Of a DNA stretch of 64,000 nt, positions 53,557 to 63,825 are shown in pieces. The notes under the pieces were generated by a model. It saw nothing but the letters and a program-made list of their open reading frames with translations. It was not told the origin of the DNA and did no database searches. Made by a program: the position numbers and the translations under genes. Position 1 is the stretch's first letter; the number at the start of each line of letters is the position of its first letter. This stretch comes from Ruania alkalisoli (GTDB taxonomy: Bacteria > Actinomycetota > Actinomycetes > Actinomycetales > Beutenbergiaceae): NCBI RefSeq assembly GCF_014960965.1, contig NZ_CP063169.1, positions 4,373,581-4,437,580 of the forward strand, given 5' to 3'.

Positions 53557-55032
53557 TCAGGGCTGCCGGCTCTCCCACCACGCGAGCAGCTCCGCCCGCG
53601 CCTCGTCCTCGCCGAGCGGCCCGCGCTCCATCCGCAGCGCCAGCAGGTGCTGATACGCAGCACCCACCTCGCGCCCGGGACCGATGCCGAGAATCCCCAT
53701 GATCGCGTTCCCGTCCAGATCCGGCCGGATGCTCTGAAGCTCCTCCTCCTCGGCAAGTTCAGCGATCCGGTTCTCCAGATCGTCGTAGGCGTGCGAGAGC
53801 CGCGCCGCCTTGCGCTTGTTCCGGGTGGTGCAGTCCGCCCGGGTGAGCCGGTGCAGCCGCTCCAGCTGGTCGCCGGCATCGGTGACATAGCGCCGCACCG
53901 CGGAGTCAGTCCAGGCGGCGTCTCCGTAGCCATGGAATCGCAGATGCAACGCCACCAGCTTCGAGACGGCCTGAGTCGTGGCCTTGTCGAAGCGCAACGC
54001 CTTCATCCGCTTGGTCGTCATCTTGGCGCCGACGATCTCGTGGTGATGGAAGCTCACGCCTCCACGAGGTTCCAGGCGGCGGGTCGCGGGCTTGCCGACG
54101 TCGTGCATGATCGCCGCCAGCCTCAACACCAGATCCGGGCCCGGGACCGGGCCCTCGGGCCCTGTCTCGAGGTCTATCGCCTGGTCCAGCACGGTCAGCG
54201 TGTGCTCGTAGACGTCCTTGTGCCGGTGGTGCTCATCGATGGTCAGCTGCAGGGCAGGTAACTCGGGGAGCACATGGTCGGCCAATCCGGTGTAGACCAT
54301 CAGTTCCAGGCCGCGCCTCGGGGCCGGGGCGAGGAGCAGCTTGACGAGTTCGGCCTGCACCCGTTCGGCCGAGACGATCTCGAGACGGGCCGCCATCGCC
54401 GTCATCGCTGCCAGCACGCCGGGGTGGACGTCCACACCCAGCTGGGCGGCGAAGCGCACTGCGCGCATCATCCGCAGGGGGTCGTCGTCAAAGGACTGCT
54501 CCGGCGCGGCGGGAGTGCGCAGGATCCGGTCGGCCAGGTCCGACAATCCGCCGAACGGGTCCACGAACACCAGGTCCGGCAGGCGCAGCGCCATCGCGTT
54601 CACGGTGAAGTCACGGCGCGAGAGGTCGCCGTCCAGGGTGTCGCCGTAGACGACTTCCGGCTTGCGGGAGGTGGAGTCGTAGGCCTCGGTGCGGTACGTC
54701 GTCACCTCCACGACGACGTCGCCTCGCCTGGCGCCGATCGTCCCGAACTCCTTGCCCATGTCCCAGTGCGCATCGCCCCACCGGGCCAGAATCCGCTCGG
54801 TCTCGTCCGGGTGGGCGCTGGTGGCGAAGTCCAGATCGACGCTCGCCTTGCCGAGGAAGGCGTCACGGACGGGGCCACCCACGAGCGCAAGCTCATGCCC
54901 GGCATCGGCGAAGACGCGACCGAGTTCGATCGCCTGCGGTGCGTACTCGGCGATCACACTCAGCGCGGTGCGCAGCAGCTCAACGGGTTCGACTGGACGG
55001 TCAGTGGTCGGCACAGCCGTCCAGCCTGCCAT
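53557..55032 (-). CDS. cca: CCA tRNA nucleotidyltransferase
   Basis: 491 residues from ATG 55032. Nucleotidyltransferase head LVGGPVRDAFLGKASVDLDFA with G52-G53, R56 and the D66-x-D68 metal pair, neck/body with GALERVQ-like text, and a C-terminal HD domain (HRHKDVYEHTLTVLDQA, AAIMHDVGKPATR). Adds or repairs the 3' CCA of tRNAs. Equivalent of Rv3907c in the mycobacterial order cca-NUDIX-membrane protein-murJ. Confidence 0.92.
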   Translation of the reverse strand: MAGWTAVPTTDRPVEPVELLRTALSVIAEYAPQAIELGRVFADAGHELALVGGPVRDAFLGKASVDLDFATSAHPDETERILARWGDAHWDMGKEFGTIGARRGDVVVEVTTYRTEAYDSTSRKPEVVYGDTLDGDLSRRDFTVNAMALRLPDLVFVDPFGGLSDLADRILRTPAAPEQSFDDDPLRMMRAVRFAAQLGVDVHPGVLAAMTAMAARLEIVSAERVQAELVKLLLAPAPRRGLELMVYTGLADHVLPELPALQLTIDEHHRHKDVYEHTLTVLDQAIDLETGPEGPVPGPDLVLRLAAIMHDVGKPATRRLEPRGGVSFHHHEIVGAKMTTKRMKALRFDKATTQAVSKLVALHLRFHGYGDAAWTDSAVRRYVTDAGDQLERLHRLTRADCTTRNKRKAARLSHAYDDLENRIAELAEEEELQSIRPDLDGNAIMGILGIGPGREVGAAYQHLLALRMERGPLGEDEARAELLAWWESRQP

Positions 55033-55217
55033 GTTTCCTACTGTCAGTCTCCTTCGAATCCCCTTGTCGCCACCGAACCTCGCCTCCACGTGCACCGAGC
55101 TTGCGCGCCACGCCTACCGAATCCGGTGGATTCCGTGCGCGTCAGAGACGGTGTGCAAGACCGGTCAGCACGGCCTGGCATGACGCGTGCACGCGTGGGC
55201 TTGATTACAGTGTTGTT

Positions 55218-55745
55218 ATGTCCGCCGCGATCCCGACCCCAGGGCCGCGGGTGCCCAGGCCCCCGCAGCCGGTGCGCTGGCGGCGCCCGCACGCCTCCGG
55301 GCTGCCCATCGTCGACGAGACGTCGGCCGGCGGTCTGGTGGTGTCAGTGCAAGGCGGACGGGCGTACACGGCCATCATTGCCCGCCGCAACCGTGCGGGC
55401 CGGCTCGAGTGGTGCCTGCCGAAGGGACATCTTGAAGGCCGGGAGACCGCGGAGGAGGCCGCCGTCCGGGAGATCGCGGAAGAGACCGGGATCGAAGGGC
55501 AGGTACTGCGTCACCTTGCCACGATCGATTACTGGTTCGCCGGGAACGACCGCCGGGTGCACAAGGTGGTCCATCACTATCTCCTGGAGGCTCTGGGGGG
55601 CGAGCTGACCATCGAGAACGACCCGGATCACGAGGCCGAGGACGTCGCGTGGGTGGGTCTGGCCGAGGTCGCCTCCCGGCTGGCGTACCCGAACGAGCGG
55701 CGCGTGGTCGCCACGGCACGCGCCATCCTCGAGGGTCGCGCGTGA
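55218..55745 (+). CDS. NUDIX hydrolase (MutT-like)
   Basis: 175 residues from ATG 55218. Complete Nudix box G70-I92 (GHLEGRETAEEAAVREIAEE then TGI). N-terminal Pro/Arg-rich extension (1-35). Corresponds to mutT4 of mycobacteria by position. Hydrolyses nucleoside diphosphate-linked substrates. Divergent from cca, followed after 10 bases by the DUF6049 gene. Confidence 0.88.
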   Translation: MSAAIPTPGPRVPRPPQPVRWRRPHASGLPIVDETSAGGLVVSVQGGRAYTAIIARRNRAGRLEWCLPKGHLEGRETAEEAAVREIAEETGIEGQVLRHLATIDYWFAGNDRRVHKVVHHYLLEALGGELTIENDPDHEAEDVAWVGLAEVASRLAYPNERRVVATARAILEGRA

Positions 55746-55755
55746 CGGGCCGCCG

Positions 55756-58230
55756 GTGACCGGGGCCGGTACCGAGAGGCCGATGAACGAGTGCAACGGG
55801 CGCATGGGCAGGATGCGCGTCAGCACTCTCGTGCGTGTGTGCACGCTGGCGTTGCTGCTGACTGTTGCCGGATCGGGCCTGCTGTTCCCACCCACGCCCG
55901 CAGCAGCCGAGCCGGTTCCCGGGGAGGTCACCCTCGAGCTGACCGATATCTCTCCAGCCGTGACACGCCCCGGCGATGACATCGCGATCACCGGCACTCT
56001 CAGCAACGGCACCGACGAGGCCCTCACCGCTCCACGCATCCAGCTCGTGCTCCAGCTGCACGTGCCCGCCACCCGGTCGGCCCTCGACTCGTGGCTGACC
56101 AGCGCGAGCTCGTTCAACGCCGAGGTCTTCGCCGTCGAGTACCTCCCCGACGACGTCCCTTCCGGTGCGAGCGTGCCCTTCCGCATCGAGATACCCGCCG
56201 ACCACAGCCCGTTCGGCTCGGGGTCAACCTGGGGGCCGCGTGGGATCGAGGTGCGTGCCGTCTCCGCCGGGCAGGTCGTGGCCGGTGAGCGCTCGGCGCT
56301 GCTGTGGTACCCGGACGAACCACAGGTCGGTGCACCAACCGAGATCTCGGTGATCGCACCGCTGACACCGACGACGCAGGAGTGGCGTGCAGCCGTGGAA
56401 GCGGGTGTACCGGTGCTCGAGGAGTCCGCTCCACGCCTGGCTTCGGTGCTGTCGCAGATGCCCGACGACGTCGCCTGGGCTCTGGATTCCGCCCTGCTGG
56501 AGTCGGTGCCCTCCGACCTCCCGGTCACGGATGCGGGCGAGGATGCGACTGCCCCGGAGGAGGGAACGAGCACCGGGACCGCAGACCCGTCCGACGCAGC
56601 TGAGTCGGCTGATCCGCCAGGCGAGGATCCGCAGACGGGATCCGCCGATGACGCAGGCGGCACACAGAGCCCGGCCGGCACCGACGATGACCCGAACACT
56701 GACGGCGCGACAGATGCTGGCACCACTCCCGGTAGCACGGACAGCACAAACAGCACAGGCACAGGCACAGGCGCCGGCACAGGGGACGCAGCCTCGCTCG
56801 GCGACTCCGATCCTGCAACGGTGCTCGACCAGCTGGTGAGCGGAGCGGCGGAGCGGGACGTGATCGCGCTGGGCTATGCGGATGCCGATCAGTCGGTGCT
56901 CGACACCTCGGACGGGCTCGATCTGCTGCGCGCAGGCGACGACCGTGCGCAGTCCCTGTTCGCCGAGCACGGTGTGATCGCGTTGGATGACGTGACCTGG
57001 CCGGCGAGCGCAGACCAGTCCTCGCTCGCGGCTCTGGCCGCAGTCGACACCCGCGCGGCGGTGCTGCCCGCTGCAGCTGTGCCCACCAGCGAGACCATCG
57101 GTTACACCCCCTCCGGTCGTACTCGGATCGAGACGACGGCCGGTTCTGTCGAGGGTCTGCTGTGGGACGAGGGCCTCTCGGCGGTGCTGAGCGCGCAGGC
57201 GAGCTCCCTGCAGATCCGGCAGGTGATGCTGGCGCAGTCGGCGGTGATCGCACGGGAACGGCCCGCCGACGCCCGCGGTCTGCTCGTCGCGCTGGAGCGG
57301 GATCTTGGCAGCGAGGCCGCCCAGCTGGATGCCCTGACCGCGACACTCGAGGCATTCGACCAGGCCCCGTGGGTCGAATCGGCGAACCTTCGCAGCCTGC
57401 TCGGACGCACCGATACCGGTGAGGCGCGCGAACCGCTGCCCGAGCGCCCGGCAGGAGGCTCCCACCTGCGCACCGACACCGTCGCCGACCTGAATTCGGC
57501 CTGGTCCCAAGTCACTGCCTTCTCCCAGGTGACCGAGGAGCCCGCGGCCTTCCGCGATGACCTCGCCCCGCAAATTCTGACGGGCCTGTCTGCCGCGTTC
57601 ACCCGCGATCCGTCCACCCGAAGCACGGTGGTTTCCACGGCCCTCGAGGGGGCGGCCGCGCTCAGCGCGCAGATCCGGGTCGGGCCGGGCAGCGAAGTGC
57701 TGCTCATCGCCGCCTCGGGTGAGCTCCCGATCACCATCGAGAGCGACCTGGCCGTGGCGGCCACGGTCGCGGTGCGGTTGGTTCCCGAGGATCCGCGCCT
57801 GCGTGCCGAGGAGACCGTCTTGGCTCACATCCCTCCGGGCGGGGCCACCACCGCACGACTGCCCGTGACCGCCGTCGCGAACGGGAATGTGAACGTCTCG
57901 GTCGTGATCCTCTCCGGTATCGATGGAGAGGTGCTCACCGAGGCCGACCCGTTCCGGGTGCGGGTCCGAGCGGACTGGGAGAACACCGGGACGGCGATCA
58001 TCGCCGTGGTCCTCGCCCTCGCCCTGGCGTTCGGCATCGTCCGCACGATCCGCAAGGGGCAGCGTCGGTTCGAGCCCGCGCCACGGGGGCGCGGGACGCC
58101 GATGGAGTCGGGCGCCGCTGTTCCCGGCGATCGTGACGACGGGACGGCCGCAACCTCAACCAGCACGGCCAGGCCGGAGGCGAAGCGTGCGGACGACACG
58201 GATCCGCGCCCCTCGGGGGAGGACGGCTGA
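55756..58230 (+). CDS. DUF6049 family secreted/membrane protein
   Basis: 824 residues from GTG 55756 (ATG 55783 and 55804 are alternatives). Signal peptide around residues 20-51, beta-rich N-terminal region, low-complexity Thr/Asp/Gly/Ala/Ser segment (about 260-350), further extracellular domain, one C-terminal transmembrane helix (TAIIAVVLALALAFGIV, about 752-768) and a basic cytoplasmic tail. Same position as mycobacterial Rv3909, ahead of murJ, and overlapping it by a base, so a role in wall assembly is likely but unproven. Confidence 0.8.
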   Translation: MTGAGTERPMNECNGRMGRMRVSTLVRVCTLALLLTVAGSGLLFPPTPAAAEPVPGEVTLELTDISPAVTRPGDDIAITGTLSNGTDEALTAPRIQLVLQLHVPATRSALDSWLTSASSFNAEVFAVEYLPDDVPSGASVPFRIEIPADHSPFGSGSTWGPRGIEVRAVSAGQVVAGERSALLWYPDEPQVGAPTEISVIAPLTPTTQEWRAAVEAGVPVLEESAPRLASVLSQMPDDVAWALDSALLESVPSDLPVTDAGEDATAPEEGTSTGTADPSDAAESADPPGEDPQTGSADDAGGTQSPAGTDDDPNTDGATDAGTTPGSTDSTNSTGTGTGAGTGDAASLGDSDPATVLDQLVSGAAERDVIALGYADADQSVLDTSDGLDLLRAGDDRAQSLFAEHGVIALDDVTWPASADQSSLAALAAVDTRAAVLPAAAVPTSETIGYTPSGRTRIETTAGSVEGLLWDEGLSAVLSAQASSLQIRQVMLAQSAVIARERPADARGLLVALERDLGSEAAQLDALTATLEAFDQAPWVESANLRSLLGRTDTGEAREPLPERPAGGSHLRTDTVADLNSAWSQVTAFSQVTEEPAAFRDDLAPQILTGLSAAFTRDPSTRSTVVSTALEGAAALSAQIRVGPGSEVLLIAASGELPITIESDLAVAATVAVRLVPEDPRLRAEETVLAHIPPGGATTARLPVTAVANGNVNVSVVILSGIDGEVLTEADPFRVRVRADWENTGTAIIAVVLALALAFGIVRTIRKGQRRFEPAPRGRGTPMESGAAVPGDRDDGTAATSTSTARPEAKRADDTDPRPSGEDG

Positions 58231-61200
58231 TGGCGGGAAACTCGGGTCTGGCAGGCTCTGCCGCCGTCATGTTCTCCGGGACGTTGGTCTCCCGGATCCT
58301 CGGCGTCCTGCGCAATGCACTCATGGTGGCCGCAATCGGAGTGACAGGTAGCGGCGCAGCGAACGCGTTCTCGGTGGCGAACAAGCTGCCGAACATCATC
58401 TTCATGCTGCTCGCGGGCGGGATCCTCAACGCGGTGCTGGTGCCTCAGATCGTGCGTGCGATGCGCAACGCCGATGGCGGCACCGAGTACGTGAACCGGC
58501 TGCTCACGCTGGCCGCCACCGTGATGGGGCTGATCACCCTGGTGCTGACCGCCGCCGCGGGCGCCCTGGTGACGCTCTACGCCGCGGATCTACGCGACTC
58601 GCCCTGGATGCCGCTCGCGGTCGCGTTCGCCATGTGGTGCATCCCGCAGCTGTTCTTCTACGGGCTGTACACACTGCTAGGGCAGCTGCTGAACGCGCGC
58701 AGCAACTTCGGGCCCTACATGTGGGCGCCGGTACTCAACAACCTCATCTCGATCGCCGGCCTGGTCGCGTACCTCGTGGTCTACGGCACGTACCTCAGCG
58801 ATCCCCCGAGTGCGACGGCGTGGGACGCCCAGCGCATCCTGCTCCTGGCAGGCCCGTGGACGATCGGCGTTGCCGCGCAGGCGCTGGTGCTGATCGTCCC
58901 CTTGTATCGCAGCGGGTTCCGCTACCGGCCGCGCTGGGGGCTGCGCAACACCGGGCTCCGTTCGGCCGGCCGCGTGGCGCTGTGGGCATTCGCCGCTCTC
59001 GCCGTCGGACAGGTCGGATACCTGGCGATCTCCAATCTCGCCGCCGCGGCCGGGACCCGGGGGGAGTTGTTGCCGGACCCGGCAAGCGTGGCCGGGAACG
59101 CCGCCTATGACAATGCGTTCCTGATCTTCATGCTGCCGCAGTCGCTGATCACCGTTTCGCTGGTGACGGCGATGTTCACGCGCCTGAGCGAGCACGCCGC
59201 CGCGGGCCGTGCTTTCCGGGTTCGTGACGACCTCTCCCGCGGGCTTCGCACACTTGCCGTGTTCACGATCTTCGCGGCGGCAGCGTTCATGGTGCTGGCG
59301 ATCCCGCTGACGCAGGTGGTCACCTTCGACCAGGCCACCTTCGCCTCCTACCGTGCCGTCGGGCACGTGCTGGTCGCGATGCTCATCGGGCTTCCGGCCA
59401 TCGCGATCTGGACGATGGCCCAGCGCGTGTACTTCGCTTACGAGGACGCGAAGTCACTGTTCGTGATCCAGGTCCCGATGGCGGGACTGCAGATCGTGGG
59501 CAGCGTGGTGAGCTTCCTGCTGCTGGATGTGCAGTGGTGGGTCGTGGGCGCTGGTGCGGCCACGGCACTGTCGAACATGTTCGGTGCGCTCGTGGCCTAC
59601 CTGGCATTGCGCCGCAAACTGCCCAACCTTGACGGCGCACGGGTGCTGCGTACGCACGTGCGGGTGGTGCTGGCTGCAGTCCCGACGGCGCTACTCGGGT
59701 GGGGCGTGCTGCACCTGTGGGGAGTGCAGACGTCCTTCGTCGGAGCGGTCCTGCGGGTCCTCGTCCTCGGCGGAGGAATGGGCCTGCTGTACCTGGTTCT
59801 GCTCAAGCGGTTCCGGGTGGACGAGCTGGATCAGTTGACCGCCCGGATAGCGGCCATGCTAGCGCCGTTGACCCGCCGGCTGGAGCCGTTGACATCGAGG
59901 CTCACGGTGCCAGGTCCGTTGCGTACCATATGGTTCACGATCGTTGGTGAGAACACGGGGATGGGAGGGACGCCAGTGGCCCAGGGCACGACCACGTCCC
60001 TCGAGCCGGGGATCACCCTTGCGGACCGGTATGTGCTCGAGGCCGCCTCCGCCACGGACCTTCCCGGCGCTTCCGCGTGGTCCGGCCAGGACGAGATCCT
60101 GCAACGCCCAGTGCAGGTCACCACGCTGCAGGGGCAGCACCGGGACGAGGCGCTGGACGCCGCACGACGGGCGGCCCTGATCTCCGACCCCCGTCTGCGC
60201 CGGATTGTCCGCGTCGGTACCCACGACGACGTCGCGTTCGTGGTCTCGGAACCGCCCGCGGGAACGTCACTGGCCGGCCTCGTCTCGGGTGGTCGGCTTC
60301 CGGCGGCACAGGCCCGCACCCTGGTGGGCGAGGCAGCGACGGCGATCGAACTCTCCCGTAAGCGCGGCGTCCACCACCTCTACCTGCGCCCTTCAGCGCT
60401 GGAGGTGGCTGCAGACGGTTCGGTGCAGCTGGGCGGACTCGCCGTCGATGCGGCTCAGGCAGGCATGACCCCGGTGGATCCACAACGATCGGCACGCACC
60501 GATGCGGTGGACCTTGTGGCGTTGCTGTACACGGCCCTGACCGGTCATTGGCCGGGTGCCCCGGAGCGTTCCGGGGGCCTGCCCACGGCTCCGCGCATCG
60601 ATGGGGCCCCTGTTCCCCCAGGCGAGCTGGCGGATGGGGTTCCGCACGATCTCGACACCCTGTGTGCGGTGACATTCGGCCCCCACGAGGATGGTCCGTA
60701 CACAGCAGGTGAGCTCGTGCGCGAACTGGAACCTTGGGATGCACCCGGGGCCGTCACCGCGATCACCGACCGCGGCGAAGCCCCCCGGGCAGTCGGTGCG
60801 ACCGATTCCGCCACCGTCGCCTCAGCGACCGTGACGGCGCCTCCTGATTCCCTGGCACGCAGTGCAGACGGCTCCGGGCCGGTGGACGACGCCGCGGGTC
60901 CTGAGGGCACCGCTGGCACCGAGGGCACGGAGAGCACGGAGAGCACAGGAAGCACTGAGCACACCGCCCGGACGCACCGGGATCCGAGCACGTGGGCACC
61001 TCACCCGCTTCCGGACGATCCACAGCCGGTCGCCTTCTCCGAGGTTCTCGACGGCGCAGCTCCCGAGGTTCCGCCCGGCTACCACGCCCGGCATGCCGGT
61101 GACGTCGTGCCGGGACAGCCCCGGGTGACACGGGCACCAGCCCCACATTCGCCCGTTCAGGCGCCGGCGGCCTCGGCTGGGTCCGCGCTCTCGGATGGAA

Positions 61201-62114
61201 CGTCGTCGCCGGCTCAGGTCGGCGGTGATGAACCTCCGTCCCGGCCCACGACCACGGCTGGTGCCGGTGAATCTGGACATGAGCTACGCCGTCCAGTGCC
61301 TCCTGTGCTCGGTTGGGACACCCCCGGACAGCAGGCCGCGCCAACTCACCCGACCGTGACGACCCCGACGGTCCAGAGTGTCCTGGGAGGGTGGTTGCGC
61401 GCCGCGGGGAGTGCCGTGCGAGGGCGGTTCATGCGCGAGACGGAAGACGAGGACGGTGTCCGCGAGCGGTTCAACCCCACCCCGATCGTCATCTTCGTGA
61501 TGGTCACCGTGGTCGTGGTCGCCACGATCCTCGCCATCGGGTCGCTGCGCGAGGCGTCGACGTCTTTCAACCCTGACGACCACACGCGCGAGCCGATCAC
61601 ACCCACCACCGCTGCGCCGTCGGAGGAGCCCACGGGAGAACCCAGTGAGGAACCGAGCCCGGAACCGACCCCTTCAGCGTCGGCCGCACCGATCGAGATC
61701 GCCGACGTGCGCTCGCTCGACCCGTCCACAGGCGTGGGCGACAACGAGGACCTGGCGCGCTACGCCGTCGACGGGGACCCCGAGAGCTCATGGCAGTCGC
61801 TGCGCTACGACAACCCCAGCTACGGGATCAAGGAAGGCCTGGGCTTCGCCGTCGTGCTCGAGGCCACGTCGACGGTGACATCGGTGACCGTGGACGTCCA
61901 GGGCGCCGGTGGTGTGCTGCAGATCCGCAACACCTCGCCGGACGATCCCGGCGGTGGCGAGGTGCTCGCCGAGGGTGAGATGGGGCCCGAGATGACCTAC
62001 ACGCTCTCCGAACCGACCGACCTGGACGCGGTGGTGCTGTGGTTCCCGGAGCTGCCGGTGGCCGAGTCGGATGGGCGCAACCGGATTGAGCTGGCCGAGA
62101 TCACGGTGAACTGA
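58230..62114 (+). CDS. murJ: Lipid II flippase MurJ with pseudokinase and extracellular domain
   Basis: 1294 residues. MviN/MurJ flippase domain (1-540, about 14 membrane segments, SRILGVLRNALMVAAIG near the start). Then a cytoplasmic kinase-like domain (about 590-840) lacking the active-site signatures (no HRD or DFG; GVHHLYLRPSALEV instead), a Pro/Thr/Ser/Glu-rich linker, one helix (IVIFVMVTVVVVATILAI, about 1087-1104) and an extracellular discoidin-like domain (about 1150-1294). Mycobacterial MviN has the same flippase-pseudokinase-extracellular plan and binds FhaA when phosphorylated. Confidence 0.9.
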   Translation: MAGNSGLAGSAAVMFSGTLVSRILGVLRNALMVAAIGVTGSGAANAFSVANKLPNIIFMLLAGGILNAVLVPQIVRAMRNADGGTEYVNRLLTLAATVMGLITLVLTAAAGALVTLYAADLRDSPWMPLAVAFAMWCIPQLFFYGLYTLLGQLLNARSNFGPYMWAPVLNNLISIAGLVAYLVVYGTYLSDPPSATAWDAQRILLLAGPWTIGVAAQALVLIVPLYRSGFRYRPRWGLRNTGLRSAGRVALWAFAALAVGQVGYLAISNLAAAAGTRGELLPDPASVAGNAAYDNAFLIFMLPQSLITVSLVTAMFTRLSEHAAAGRAFRVRDDLSRGLRTLAVFTIFAAAAFMVLAIPLTQVVTFDQATFASYRAVGHVLVAMLIGLPAIAIWTMAQRVYFAYEDAKSLFVIQVPMAGLQIVGSVVSFLLLDVQWWVVGAGAATALSNMFGALVAYLALRRKLPNLDGARVLRTHVRVVLAAVPTALLGWGVLHLWGVQTSFVGAVLRVLVLGGGMGLLYLVLLKRFRVDELDQLTARIAAMLAPLTRRLEPLTSRLTVPGPLRTIWFTIVGENTGMGGTPVAQGTTTSLEPGITLADRYVLEAASATDLPGASAWSGQDEILQRPVQVTTLQGQHRDEALDAARRAALISDPRLRRIVRVGTHDDVAFVVSEPPAGTSLAGLVSGGRLPAAQARTLVGEAATAIELSRKRGVHHLYLRPSALEVAADGSVQLGGLAVDAAQAGMTPVDPQRSARTDAVDLVALLYTALTGHWPGAPERSGGLPTAPRIDGAPVPPGELADGVPHDLDTLCAVTFGPHEDGPYTAGELVRELEPWDAPGAVTAITDRGEAPRAVGATDSATVASATVTAPPDSLARSADGSGPVDDAAGPEGTAGTEGTESTESTGSTEHTARTHRDPSTWAPHPLPDDPQPVAFSEVLDGAAPEVPPGYHARHAGDVVPGQPRVTRAPAPHSPVQAPAASAGSALSDGTSSPAQVGGDEPPSRPTTTAGAGESGHELRRPVPPVLGWDTPGQQAAPTHPTVTTPTVQSVLGGWLRAAGSAVRGRFMRETEDEDGVRERFNPTPIVIFVMVTVVVVATILAIGSLREASTSFNPDDHTREPITPTTAAPSEEPTGEPSEEPSPEPTPSASAAPIEIADVRSLDPSTGVGDNEDLARYAVDGDPESSWQSLRYDNPSYGIKEGLGFAVVLEATSTVTSVTVDVQGAGGVLQIRNTSPDDPGGGEVLAEGEMGPEMTYTLSEPTDLDAVVLWFPELPVAESDGRNRIELAEITVN

Positions 62115-62233
62115 CACCGAACACCGGGTGAATCGTTGAGTCATCCGGGTGGGACGGACCGCCTGGCAGAGGCGGGAACATCCGCCGATCAGGCATGGTT
62201 GTGTCAGGCAGTGCCCCCACCAGAAGGAACTTC

Positions 62234-63232
62234 ATGAGCGACGAGAACCGCAGCGACGTCCACGACGTCATCATCATCGGCTCCGGCCCCTCCGGCTACA
62301 CCGCAGCCGTCTACGCAGCACGCGCAGGCCTCACTCCGATCGTCTTCGCCGGTGCGATCACTGCCGGCGGCGCACTGATGAACACCACTGAGGTCGAGAA
62401 CTTCCCCGGTTTCCCGGACGCGGTGATGGGCCCGGACCTCATGGAGAAGATGCGTGAGCAGGCGGAACGGTTCGGTGCTGACATCCGTTACGAGGACGTC
62501 GCCTCCGTCCAGCTCGAGGGTGCGGTCAAGACGATCGTCACCGACGATGACGACGTCTTGCAGGCTCGCACCGTCATCCTCGCGACAGGATCGGCCTACA
62601 AGGAACTGGGGATCCCCGAGGAGAAGCAGTTCTCGGGCAGGGGCGTGAGCTGGTGCGCCACATGTGATGGCTTCTTCTTCCGTGACCAGGACATCATCGT
62701 GGTCGGTGGTGGCGACTCCGCGATGGAGGAGGCGCTCTTCCTCACCCGGTTCGGGCGGACCGTGACGGTGGTTCACCGCCGGGACGAGCTGCGCGCCTCG
62801 AAGATCATGGCCGACCGGGCCCTGGCCGATGAGAAGATCACGTTCGCGTGGAACAGCGAGGTCGCCGCGATTCACGGCGACCAGAAGGTCACTGGTGTGA
62901 CGCTGCGCGACACGGTGACGGGTGAGACGCGTGAGGTGGGTGCCTCGGCGGTGTTCGTGGCGATCGGCCACCTCCCTCGCACCGAACTCGTCGCCGGCCA
63001 GGTCAGGCTCAACGAGGAGGGGTACATCGACGTCGAGCACCCGAGCACCCGGACGAATCTGCCGGGGGTCTTCGCGGCCGGTGACGTCGTGGACCACCAC
63101 TACCGGCAGGCGATCACCGCCGCCGGAACCGGGTGTGCGGCGGCTCTGGACGCCGAGCGCTACCTGGCCGCCCTCGACGCGGCCCCTGCGGCCCCAGAGG
63201 CCGCCGATGCGGCCGCCACGTTGCTGACCTGA
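62234..63232 (+). CDS. trxB: Thioredoxin reductase
   Basis: 332 residues from ATG 62234 (AAGGAAC upstream). FAD motif [20 protein letters not shown] (13-32), redox pair C141-x-x-C144 (WCATCDG), NADPH motif [15 protein letters not shown] and [13 protein letters not shown]. Reduces thioredoxin. In mycobacteria sigM and rsmA separate murJ from trxB; here the 119-base gap holds no gene. Confidence 0.94.
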   Translation: MSDENRSDVHDVIIIGSGPSGYTAAVYAARAGLTPIVFAGAITAGGALMNTTEVENFPGFPDAVMGPDLMEKMREQAERFGADIRYEDVASVQLEGAVKTIVTDDDDVLQARTVILATGSAYKELGIPEEKQFSGRGVSWCATCDGFFFRDQDIIVVGGGDSAMEEALFLTRFGRTVTVVHRRDELRASKIMADRALADEKITFAWNSEVAAIHGDQKVTGVTLRDTVTGETREVGASAVFVAIGHLPRTELVAGQVRLNEEGYIDVEHPSTRTNLPGVFAAGDVVDHHYRQAITAAGTGCAAALDAERYLAALDAAPAAPEAADAAATLLT

Positions 63233-63257
63233 CCTGCCCTAGATCCAAGGAGAGACC

Positions 63258-63584
63258 ATGGCAGCTATCCAGACCACCACCGATGCCGCCTTCAGCACCG
63301 ATGTACTCGGCTCCGACAAGCCGGTCCTCGTGGACTTCTGGGCGGACTGGTGCGGTCCGTGCCGGCAGTTCGCACCGATCCTGGAAGAGATCGCGACGGA
63401 GAACGCCGGGAAGATCTCGGTGTACAAGCTCGACGTGGACACCAACCCGCAGACGACCGCCGCGTACAACGTCGTGTCCATCCCGACGATCAACGTCTAC
63501 TCCGGCGGGGAGCTGGTGAAGTCCATCGTGGGCTCCCGTCCGAAGAAGGCATTCCTAGCCGAGATCGAGGACTACCTCAGGTGA
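63258..63584 (+). CDS. trxA: Thioredoxin
   Basis: 108 residues. Active site WCGPC (31-35: C32 and C35), cis-Pro loop SIPTINVYSGG. AAGGAGAG just before the ATG. Cotranscribed with trxB, 25 bases apart; a strong hairpin follows. Confidence 0.96.
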   Translation: MAAIQTTTDAAFSTDVLGSDKPVLVDFWADWCGPCRQFAPILEEIATENAGKISVYKLDVDTNPQTTAAYNVVSIPTINVYSGGELVKSIVGSRPKKAFLAEIEDYLR

Positions 63585-63605
63585 GGTGAGTCAGGCGTCA
63601 CAGGT

Positions 63606-63648
63606 GACTGTGCCCGGTGCCCCGATTCATGGGACACCGGGCACAGTC
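63606..63648. terminator. Terminator of trxBA
   Basis: Perfect 14-bp arms GACTGTGCCCGGTG (63606-63619) and CACCGGGCACAGTC (63635-63648), extended inwards by further pairs, 22 bases after trxA. Confidence 0.85.
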
Positions 63649-63825
63649 GTCTCCTGCGACCGACATTTCTTGACCTTCGACACCGACGGTAGCGCTGCAG
63701 CCCATGCCCGTTTGAACGGTCGTACAGCCCCTGCTGCGACGCGCGTCACCCTCGTCGGGCCCGGAGATCGTGGGAGACTCATCAGATGTGCCCGAGCGGC
63801 GGGTACCCGAGGAATGGAGGTCCGA

